The notes under the pieces were generated by a model, which worked only from the letters and a program-made list of their open reading frames with translations, was not told the DNA's origin and did not search any database. From contig CM022946.1 of NCBI GenBank assembly GCA_012931725.1, positions 80,529,963-80,593,962 on the forward strand: DNA of 64,000 bases. The letters are read 5' to 3'. The position numbers and the translations under genes are program-made. The number at the start of each line of letters is the position of its first letter. Positions within the stretch are counted from its first letter, which is position 1. The DNA comes from Litsea cubeba (lineage: Eukaryota; Streptophyta; Magnoliopsida; Laurales; Lauraceae). Below, in pieces: positions 34,206 to 43,770 of the stretch.

Positions 34206-37200
34206 AAGAGACGGGCCGAGACCACCACTCGGGTGGCCAGTCATCAGCCCCGACTCGTACTTCGGGAGGAGGCAAGAGATATAGACCATCCTACTCTTCG
34301 CGCGAAAGGGTCAATGCGGTCTTCAAAGAGCCGATTCACCAGATACTGGACAAGATCCAGGGAAAGCCGTACTTTAAATGGCCGCAGCCCATGAAGAGCG
34401 ACCCCTCCACGAGAGATCAAACCAGGTTCTGCGCTTACCACAAGCAGAGCGGGCATAACATTGGGGATTGCTACTCCCTCAAAGACCACCTCGAAAGGCT
34501 CGTCAAGAGCGGGCACCTGAAGGAGTACTGCAAGGGAGCAGACAGCAGAAGCAATGAGCAACCTCGGCGCCGAGCCGAGGAGAATCATGACAGCGACGGG
34601 TCGGAAAGAATCATAAGCGTCATTCACCTGGCTCCCGCTAAGCAAAACAGCAGCCAGGCCCGTGCCGAGGCCAGGAGGGCCTCCCATGGGAAGCAGGTCA
34701 TGGCAGCCGAGCTCGGACCAGCTTCCAAAAAAGCTCGGAAAGAGAGGCCAAAGATCTATTTCTCAGACGAGGACCTGGGAGGAGTCCAGCTCCCTCACAA
34801 TGACCCGCTGATTATGACCCTGAAGCTGGGGAGCTGCAAGGTGCAGAGGATCCTCGTCGACCCCGGCAGTTCGTCCGAGATTCTCTACTTCGACTGCTTC
34901 ACCAAGATGGGGCTCACCGAAGAAGATCTCTAAGAAGCGCGGACCCCCCTGATAGGGTTCAGCGCAAAGCCCGTGTATCCAAAGGGAAGAGTCTCCCTCA
35001 AAGTCCAAGTTGGAGGCGCGCCAGTAGTGGCTGACTTCCTCGTCGTAGATACGCCATCCCCCTACAATGCCATCGTGGGGAGGAGCTGGCTGCAATAGAT
35101 AGAGGTTGTCCCCTCCTCCTACCATCAGAAACTTAAGTTCCCTTTAGAAAGGGACGGCAGGATCGAGGTGGTCACAGTCGACGGTGACCAGCAAATGGCC
35201 AAACGTTGCATGATGGCCGTCATGTCCGGCGAAGAAGAGCCAAAGCAAGTACATATGGCGGAGCTGGAGGCCGAACTGGACAGAGTTGGCCGTGATCCAG
35301 AAGAAAAGAGCATTGAAGATCTCACCGAGGTCAGGCTCGACCCCAGTGATCCTGAGAGGTACTTCCTGCTTGGGAGTCAGCTCACCGAGCTGGAGAGATC
35401 CGAGCTGCTTAGCTTCCTGTTGCAAAACAGAGAAGTCTTTGCTTGGAACCCACAGGAAATGCCTGGCGTGGACCCTGAGGTCATGAGCCACAGGCTGAAC
35501 GTGGACCCTCAAGTCAAGCCTGTGGTCCAGAAGGCAAGAAGATCTGGAATCGAGCAATCCGCGGCCGTGGTCGAAGAAGTGGAGAAACTGCTAGAAGCAG
35601 ACGCCATCAGGGAGGTCCAGTACCCGAAATGGTTGGCGAACACCGTGGTAGTAAAAAAGAAGACTGGGAAGTGGAGGGTCTGCGTCGACTTCACCGACCT
35701 TAACAAGGCGTGTCCCAAAGACTGCTTTCCACTCCCGAAGATCGACCAAATGATCGATGCCACTGCCGGTCATGAAAGGATGAGTTTTCTTGACGCTTAC
35801 CGAGGCTATCACCAGATACCGATGTACGGACCAGACGAAGAAAAAACGGCATTCATCACTCCTAGGGGGACCTACTGCTATAAGGTGATGCCGTTCGGAC
35901 TGAAGAATACAGGGGCGACCTACCAGAGGTTGGTCACCAAGATGTTCCGAGACCAGCTAGGCAAAACAGTTGAGTTGTACATTGACGACATGGTCGTCAA
36001 ATCCATCCAGTCTCACGACCATCTGACGGACCTCGGCCAGGTATTCGACGTTCTCCGGAAGTTCGGATTAAAGCTGAACGCCTCCAAATGCGCCTTCGGA
36101 GTCGGCTCCGGCAAATTCTTAAGGAGCCTCGTCACGAGACGAGGTATTGAAGCAAACCCAGACCAAATCTCCGCAATCCTGGGAATTCAGAGCCCGGCAA
36201 CAACGAAGCAGGTCCAGTGGCTCACTGGCATGGCCGCCGCTCTCAACCCCTTCATCAGCAGGTCTTCCGACAAGTGTCGTCCTTTCTTTCAGCTGCTGAA
36301 GAAGAACCTGAGGTTCGAGTGGACCCCGGAGTGTGACTCGGCTCTCCAAGAGCTCAAAGCTTACCTGGCCTCACCTCCACTGCTGTCGACCCCGAAGAAA
36401 GACGAAGCGCTGTATTTGTACTTGGCGGTCTCCGATCATGCTGTGAGCTCAGTACTGGTCAGAGAAGATGAAGGGCAATAGAAGCCCATTTATTACACAA
36501 GCAAGACCCTCCTCGACGCGGAAACCAGATACTTGCAGATGGAGAAGCTCGCACTGGCCCTCGTTAGTGCCTCTCGAAAGCTCTCACACTATTTCCAGGC
36601 CCACACGATAGTGGTGGTTATTGAGCACCAACTCAAGTCTGTCTTCCGGAAGGCCGACTTCTCCGGACGAGTTTCAAGATGGGCCGTGGAGCTGGGACAG
36701 TACGACATCCAGTACCAACCCAGGACAGCGATCAAAGCGCAGATTTTGGCGGACTTCATCGTCGAGTTTACTTCACCGAGTTCGACGCCGAGCCCACTCG
36801 ACCCCGAACTGGGGGGCAGGGGGCATGACGACTTAGTCCCGGGGACTGATTTCGAGCAATCTCGGGATACGTTCCGAGATTCAGCTTGGAAGGTCTTCGT
36901 TGACGGGTCCTCTACCTCTAGGAGGGCCGGCGTCGGCGTAGTTCTCCAGTCTCCAGAAGGGCTAGTCATTGAGCAGGCCCTGACCCTTGACTTCCGAGCA
37001 TCAAACAATGAGGCAGAATATGAAGCATTGCTGGCAGGGCTGAATAGTGCCAAGATTCTCGGAGCTCAACAGCTGGTAGTCTTCAGTGACTCACAGTTGG
37101 TGACGAGCCAGCTCACTGGAGATTACCAGGCTCGCGACGATAAAATGGCGGCCTATTTGACCCTCGCCAAGAAGCTCCTCTCTCAATTCCCAGAAGCAGA

Positions 37201-38608
37201 AGTCAGACAAATTGGCAGAGATTCTAACTCACACGCTGACGCGCTCGCCAACCTAGCTTCCGCCGTCGAAGCTGGAAAAAAGAGGACTGTGGAAGTAGGC
37301 TCGTTGACATCGCCAAGTATAGAGCTCCGCCCACCACGGCAAATCTTGTGCATCGATCTCGGGCCCAGTTGGATGGATCCCATCATCGCGTACCTCAAGG
37401 ACGACCAACTCCCCGAGGATAGAGCTCAAGCTCACAAAATCAGGCTCAGGGCAACCCGGTTCTGGCTCTCTCCAGAAGGAAAACTGTACAGAAAATCCTT
37501 CACAGGTCCTTATCTCCAGTACTTCCACCCGAGCCGAGTTGAAGACTTCCTCTACGAAATACATGAAGGCATCTGCGGAAGTCACATCGGAGGAAGGTCA
37601 CTAGCTTACCGGGCTATAAGCCAAGGCAACTGGTGGCCATACATGCAGAAGGACGCACAGATATACGCCATGAAATGCGAGAAGAGCCAGAAGTTCTCGC
37701 ACAACCTCCATCAACCTACACAAGATCTGAGCCCACTCTCCAGCCTGTGGCCCTTTGCTCAGTGGGGGCTGGACATCGTGAGACCTCTCCATCGAGCTCC
37801 AGGGAATAAGAGGTGGCTAATAGTGGCCACTGACTATTTCACCAAATGGATAGAAGCAGAAGCATTGTCTTCCATCACTGAGTGGGACTCCAAAAACTTT
37901 GTATGGAAGAACATCATCACGAGATTCGGCATCCCTCGAATCTTGGTCTCGGACAACGGGACCCAATTCGACTCCAGCCTCTTTAAAAACTTCTGCAAGG
38001 AGCTCGGCATCAGGAACCATTACTCGACTCCAGCCTATCCCCAGAGCAACGGCCAAGCCGAGATCTCCAACAAAGTGGTCCTTGATGGACTAAAAAAGAG
38101 ACTCGACGGGGCCAAAGGAAGATGGGTGGAAGAGTTACCCAGTGTGTTGTGGGCATACAGGACCATCCCGAGGCGCTCCACTTCAGAAACTCCATTCTCC
38201 TTGGCATACGGAATGGAAGCCATGATCCAGCTTGAGATCGGCCTCCCAACGCTCAGATCCGAACTCTTTGACCAAAGTCAAAACGAGAAGAACCTGACCC
38301 TGGGATTGGATCTGGCCGAAGAGCGCAGAGAAGCGGCGTCCATCCGTTTAGCAGCCTATCAGCAACGGCTTGCAAGAGATTACAATCAGAGAGTTCGGAA
38401 AAGGAAGTTCTCCGTTGGAGAGCTGGTCCTGAAGAAGGCTCTGCCTGCGGACAAGGACCCGAACCAGGGCAAGTTGGCTCCAAACTGGCGCGGCCCATTC
38501 AAGGTAGTCTCGACTGCAGGCCGGTCAGCGTACAAACTCGAGGATATGGATGGAAAGCTACTGCCACGGCCGTGGAACGCCTCGCACCTCAAGAAATTTT
38601 ACTTTTAA
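34206..38608 (+). pseudogene. Tat element pol: protease, RT, RNase H, archaeal RNase H, integrase
   Basis: A single frame broken by stops at 34931-34933 (TAA), 35096-35098 (TAG) and 36479-36481 (TAG). Order: zinc knuckle near 34430; protease with ILVDPGSSSEILY near 34851; RT with WRVCVDFTDLNKACPKD, MPFGLKNTGATYQR and the catalytic YIDD box near 35980; RNase H to about 36700; a second, archaeal-type RNase H with KVFVDGSS, NNEAEYEALLAGL and FSDSQLV (36890-37250); integrase with HEGICGSH, GLDIVRP, VSDNGTQF and NGQAEISNK (37560-38090). One zinc ligand of the HHCC finger is changed (CEKSQKF instead of CxxC). Together these would copy the RNA to DNA and insert it. Confidence 0.88.
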
Positions 38609-38795
38609 AATGTACTAAGCTTATGCAAATCAATGAAGAACATTTCCTCTCAGAAGTTTCTCTTGCTTTTCTAAATCAAGGACCACAGCAATACCGCATT
38701 TCTCCAGCTCGGCAGCAGTGCGCGGGGTCATCCTAGCTTCGGAAATAAAATCGGCAAAAGAATGACTTCGCCCTCTCTAGCTCGGCAGGAACATC

Positions 38796-39102
38796 TCCAC
38801 TCGTGCGATAAGCGCATCTCGGCCCTCGTGCCAGATAGCCAGCACGGCCCCTGGTGACGAGCCAGGGGGACTTCTCCATTCGTGCGATAAGCGCATCTCG
38901 GCCATCGTGCCAGATAGCCAGCACGGCCCCTGGTGACGAGCCAGGGGGACTTCTCCATTCGTGCGATAAGCGCATCTCGGCCCTCGTGCCAGATAGCCAG
39001 CACGGCCCCTGGTGACGAGCCAGGGGGACTTCTCCATTCGTGCGATGGGCGCATCTCGGCCCTCGCGCCAGATAGCCAGCACAGCCCCTGGTGACGAGCC
39101 AG
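38796..39102. repeat. 79-bp tandem repeats in the 3' region of the Tat element
   Basis: Four units start with GTGCGATAAGCGCATCTCGG at 38803, 38882, 38961 and 39040, exactly 79 bp apart; the last is shortened and the first has a C where the others have T just before it. They contain GCACGGCCCCTGGTGACGAG. The copies are nearly identical, and open frames across them on the minus strand are by-products (79 is not a multiple of three). Confidence 0.92.
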
Positions 39103-39552
39103 AAAAATCGCCCTACTTGCACACCTGGTCGATGGGCAACTATCCTAAACGGTTTGGCCCCGGACTAAGGCAGCTCGGCACCTGCCGAGCTCATATACTT
39201 GTATAATTTTCTTTCTGCCTTTTTGGTAACGCCATTCGCTCGCCATCAAAACACTCCGTACCCTGGGGACCCTACATCGCATCCTAAAAACTACAGCTGC
39301 TAAGCATGGCTAATCGATCGCGGATTCCCAAGGTGTACGGAACTCGGTCATGTAGCCGAAGTGAAACACTTGACACATTCAGATCAAACAAAGGTGCAAA
39401 GAAAAGAACACAGAGTAGATACAAGAGCGGATTTTCATTCAGAATAATAGAGTTTCATTACATTAGAATTGACGGTTTCCTACATAAAGGGCGCGATGCG
39501 CCAAAAAGAGATTACATCCAAAAGACTAAAAAGAGGAGCGGCCAAAAGAGCT

Positions 39553-41985
39553 TCAGGCAGCAGGCGCGACCCCATCCGCAGTTGGATTCGCGGCGGCAGG
39601 AGGGGCTTCAGAGGTGGAAGCCACGGCTAGAGTCGCGGCAGCAGCATGCGCCTCTGGTACAGATGGGGGAAGTTCCGGTTCTAGCTCGGCCGCGGGGTCC
39701 CTCCCAGAGTCTGCCGCGGGAATCGGCTCAGTGTTAGAGCGCGGGTACTCATCCGGGCTGATGTATGCAGGATGATCCCTGGGGACCCCCGCCTTCTCAA
39801 GGGCCGCCTTCCACCCCATCTCCCAGGACGAGACTCGTATGTCGTCGACCTGTGCCGCGTACTCCTCGCCAGCCACGTCGACGCCATCCTGGAAGGCAGC
39901 ACTGACCTCGGCTTGATTCCTGAACTCAAGTTCAGATTTCTGCCTCTCGAGGTCGGCTATCCTCCTTTCCAGCTCGGCCTCCCTCCTCTTGACGAAGTCG
40001 AAATTCGACTTCATCTTGTCGAGCTCGGCGAAGAGGGATTGGTGCGTCTCCTCATATTCCCTCACCCTTGCCTGGCCCTCCTCCAAGGTCTTCTTCTGCT
40101 GCTCGCAGTTGGCCTGGATCCGCTTGAGCTCGTTATGGCACTTCTGGACTCGCGATACCGAGACCTGTGCCATCTGCACGATCTCCAAAGAAAACCAAAC
40201 CACCAGTGAGCAAAAGCTATAGTCAAAAGAAAGAATAAAGGATTAAAGACTGCTGCACTTACGCTCAAGTTCGCCTTCATCTGCGAGGCCAGCAAGGAGA
40301 TGTCGTCCATCTCATCGTACTTCTCCATGTCCCGCGACAGAGCGCAGGCACTGCCCAGGTAGGCAATCACCAGAGGCCCCCCGGAGAGACGGTCCTCTAC
40401 CATCATCGGTCTCCCAGGCTGGAGCATGAAGCTCGGCCTCCAAGGGGCAGGAGAAGCCCGCGTCGACATCCCGCCGGCCGAAGACTCCCCCGCCGAGCCT
40501 TCGACCCTGGCCCTTTTCCTGGCCAGGTCGTCCCCCTGCGTGGCCAAGGGGGAGGCGACCACAGATGTGCTAGTCCCAGCCGCGGAGTGAGGCATCGGCG
40601 TCCGTGCGGGAGGAGTCGCGGTGGAAGACGAAGGCGCGCTCGACGAAAGAGGCGCGCGGGAAGAGGACGCAACGCCCCGACCTCTGCCTCCCATGGGCAG
40701 GGCCTTGAGGTTCTTGAAGACTGGCTTCGGGTGGGTCCTCTCCATTGCTTCTTCTGATTCGCTCTCTGACGACAAGATGACCCTACCGATCGTCTCGGCG
40801 TCGTCCTCCTCGGATCCCGAAGTGGAAGCCTCGGAGTTGGATGCAGCACGGTCCTCAGAGTCGGCCGCGGTCTGCTCTTCCTCTCCTCTACCTCCGCCGC
40901 GGCCTGCGTGCGGTGAGCGATATGCTTCTTGCTCCTGTAGCCGCGGTACCTGGGCTCGTACCCCAGTAGCTTCCATGCCGACCTGTCTTCGTGGCCGTGA
41001 TAGCTCTCCAAGGCACGAATCCAAGACTTGTTTGGCCTCCAGCCGTCCCGACCTGCAGCCACTCTCCTTTGACGAGCACTTGCGTAACAAACAAAGGGCA
41101 TGAGCCCGGCAAAGCGAAAGAGCAGAAGAAATAAAAAGGCATACTAAGACTGTAATTACTTGGAGGGGTGCCGAAGTGACGGGGGATCTTGAAAAATCTT
41201 TCCGCGATGGCCTCGTCATCACTGAACTCCCAGTTGCCTGTGACCATCAGACGGTCGTCCCCGGCATATTTATTGGAATCCTCCAAGGCTTGCACAAACG
41301 GCCTCCGACCTGGCTTGATACGGAGGTAGTACATATCCTTCCCGGATTTGCAAATGTCATAGGCGTCCTCGATATCGTGGACGCCGAGACCGATGCCCAA
41401 AATTGTATTGAGCGCATCCGTGCCCATTACAATTTTGAAACTGTTGGGCATCGGTTGGCAGGGGCAGAGGTTCCATGCCCTGAGACACTCCCTAAGCAGA
41501 GGGCGGAGGGGAAACCTAACCCCGCCCTCGATCACGGCTACCAGGGGGAACGACATCCAGCCGCCATAAAAGTCACCTAGGATGTGGGCAACAGTAGGGG
41601 TTGCCATGACTTGGACCCCATCTGGGATGTTATACCTAACCCTAAGGTCGGCTAACCCTCTCTCAGACTCTATCCAGTGGCTGTAAATGCCCATCTCTCA
41701 AATGAAAAAGCTAAAAGAAGGGAATAATGTGCTGGGAGCAAAAGAAAATCCTAGACAGAACCCTAGGAAGCAGAATGAAACAGGGATGAAGGGAAGAAGA
41801 CTTACGAAGAGGTCAACAGCAGAGGTCAGAGAAAGCAGAGCCCTAACAACACCTCTTTCCGGTGAAAAGTCTGGAAAATCTCTGCAGCAGTCTCTCCCTT
41901 TCAAGGAGGCAAAGGCAGGGAAGGAAGAAAAGAGCTCTGGGAGCAAAAGCGAAAACGAAGAAGAAAGCTTTGGAAGCGAAAGCAA
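39553..41985 (-). CDS. antisense accessory gene of the Tat element (gypsy-type transposon-domain protein)
   Basis: Minus-strand gene between pol and the 3' LTR, modelled as four exons: 41806-41985, 41160-41694, 40263-41052 and 39553-40182. The introns (111, 107 and 80 bp) all have GT-AG ends, with GTAAGT at the first and third. Exon 2 holds a segment (VRFPLRPLLRECLRAWNL, then PNSFKIVMG) like the plant family named putative gypsy type transposon (Transposase_28). Exon 3 has WKLLGYEPRYRGYRSKK, then acidic and Ser/Ala/Pro-rich sequence with an R-K-R-A-R basic cluster. Exon 4 is a strong coiled coil followed by an Ala/Pro/Glu-rich tail. The frame shifts once near 40895, so this copy is probably inactive or has a missed intron. 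Exon 1 may be leader rather than coding. Antisense genes at this place are known in Grande-type elements; its function is unknown. A DNA- or RNA-binding role is a guess. Confidence 0.68.
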
Positions 41986-42055
41986 AATAGAAAAAAGACA
42001 GAGTTTCGGAGAATGAAGATAAGGAGGAAAGAAGAAGGAAAAGAGGCGCCTCCCC

Positions 42056-42063
42056 TACTTATA
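42056..42063 (-). promoter_or_regulatory. TATA-like box for the antisense gene
   Basis: On the minus strand the sequence reads GCTATAAGTAGGGGAGG, with TATAAGTA about 70 bases upstream of the first ATG at 41985. It lies inside the element, left of the 3' LTR, so the gene would have its own promoter. Position and motif only. Confidence 0.45.
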
Positions 42064-42412
42064 GCTGAAAGTAGGGTGCCTAATCATGGTGCCTTTTCGA
42101 ATTTCAAAGAAGGCGCGGCTTTTCGCTGCGCGCGCCGTCATGAAAAGACGGGCCAGCCAAGCTAAATGAGACACGTGGAAGCGCCAGCCTGTTTTCCATG
42201 CGCCATTTAATGCCTCAGACACCGAAGCGACAGCGGGCAGAGATAAGTACATAGAGGCTGCGCGGTATTAAATGTGATTTTAAAGCCATGAGCCGTTCGG
42301 GCTTCCTCCAGACTCGAACGCAAAGGCATCGCGGCACGCTGCATCTCGGCATTCTCTCTGCGAGTCCTTGTCAGCTTCCGACCTCAAAGAGTTGGGATAC
42401 TCTAAGAGCTCA

Positions 42413-42428
42413 AAAGCTGGGGGGCAAT
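42413..42428 (+). other. polypurine tract of the Tat element
   Basis: AAAGCTGGGGGGCAAT immediately precedes TGTGTGGGG at 42429, in the expected place for plus-strand priming. Confidence 0.7.
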
Positions 42429-43171
42429 TGTGTGGGGATATTTTCACTAAGCCGAGATCAAAGCTAGTCCCGGTCTTAAGAACTTAATCTCGCCTCCACT
42501 CGGCCGAGACAGGTCGCGGCTAAAGGGTCGCGGCACTCGCCGAGATGAGCACCCCCGAGGTCAGGTGGCACGGGACATTGTACACCGACCTCGGCAAGGC
42601 AGATTTGACAGACGCTGATGGGACTGTCGACAGGATGGAGGCGTGTACTAAGGCGTGCCCTGCGACCCATCATTCCTGACAAAACGGCGTATACAGAGCA
42701 CGTGCGCCCCCAAAGCATGGCTCCGGGCCAGGCCCGATGGGACCTGGCCCAAAAGTCAAACCGCCGCCTGACCCGATAAGATTGGCATTTAATGAAGCAT
42801 GGGTAGGTAAGGCAAGCATTTAATGAATTGTGGGCTGAGTGGACAGGGCCACTCGAGTGGCCAGGCCCATCTTGGAACTCACCCACGCAAGTCATCTCCA
42901 TCTCCTATAAATAGCATCTCCATCTCCATTCTAAGGTACGCAACCCATAATACACAGATTCACTCTGCTATTTTCTCTCCATCTCCCTTATTCAGTCCCT
43001 GAACTGACTTAAGCATCGGAGAGCCTTGCGCTGCCCACAGCCAGGGTCCTCTGACGTGTTTTCTTCTCTTCCCCTTCAGGTTTAATCGGAGCCACGATCA
43101 TCTTCTTCCAAACCATTCAAGACAGGGGTCCTAATCCCTGATCCAAAGCCCGTGATTTTTAGGCACTTACA
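42429..43171 (+). repeat. 3' LTR of the Tat element
   Basis: Same length (743 bp) and ends as the 5' LTR. Differences that I could see are at about eight positions, for example GAGACAGG for GAGACGGG, GGCAAGGC for GGCACGGC and CCCGTGATT for CCTGTAATT. Confidence 0.93.
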
Positions 43172-43176
43172 CTGTT

Positions 43177-43493
43177 AACTCTACCATTCAATGACAAGTT
43201 CAAGAGGTAGGATATTAACCAATTAATTATACAAATCACTACTTGATGGAACTGATCCCATTGTGTTATCTTAAGATTTTATAGACTTTTCATTTATAGA
43301 TATGGTTTCATTGCGTTGAATCCTATTGGATTGGAAACTTAATGTTGAGTATAAATACTATGCTACATGACATTTAGTGATACCTTTTTTATAGGCACCA
43401 AATGGGTAACATTCTTTAAAAATTATTATTATTAAGATTTCCTTTTAACTGTTATTATACTGCCTGTCCTAAGCACACGGGCATATTCTACTA
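43177..43493 (+). other. flank ending in a Helitron-like 3' terminus
   Basis: AT-rich; no gene. It ends with TGCCTGTCC, then CACACGGGCATATTCTACTAG followed by T, which looks like the hairpin plus CTAG end of a Helitron on the plus strand. The hairpin is imperfect and the matching 5' end was not found. Confidence 0.3.
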
Positions 43494-43770
43494 GTCTATA
43501 TTACTAAAGGGATGTATACACTTCATGAGAAGTCTCGGAGGAGGACACCTGGCATGTCTTGGAGATGGACACGTGGCAGCAAAGGGATGTATCACCCTTC
43601 CATTTCCAACCCTTCCATTCCTCCCTTCCGTTTCCAATCATACCGAAATATCTTCCTATAAATCTCCATCATTTCCTAATATTTATCCATCCACCTTACT
43701 ACAAAAAGAATTTCCATTCAAGTAATATCTTCAACTATTTTGTTGATCAAATCCAAACCTTTAAATTCAA
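43494..43770 (+). mobile_element. Helitron-like 5' end
   Basis: TCTATATTACTAAAGGG begins directly after the preceding CTAG and is followed by GGACACCTGGC and GGACACGTGGCAGC, resembling plant Helitron 5' ends and the element at 3916-4813. No 3' terminus or Rep/helicase could be assigned. The tandem array that follows may lie inside this element. Confidence 0.35.

Larger units (their letters stand above)
32045..43171 (+). mobile_element. complete Ty3/gypsy retrotransposon, Tat lineage (11.1 kb)
   Basis: Two 743-bp LTRs (32045-32787 and 42429-43171) enclose gag, pol and an extra 3' region. The target duplication CTGTT is at 32040-32044 and 43172-43176. A primer-binding site follows the 5' LTR and a G-rich polypurine tract precedes the 3' LTR. 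A second, archaeal-type RNase H after the RT-RNase H, plus an extended 3' region with tandem repeats and an antisense gene, places it in the Tat clade (Retand/Grande-like). By eye the two LTRs differ at about 8 positions, so insertion is recent on the scale of this window. Stops in gag and pol make it non-coding today. Confidence 0.93.

Noticed and set aside
33702..34289. Long minus-strand ORFs opposite gag (195 and 110 codons)
   Set aside because: Shadows of the GC-rich gag coding sequence.
38728..39122. Three overlapping minus-strand ORFs of 100-130 codons
   Set aside because: They are translations of the 79-bp tandem repeats in three frames, not genes.
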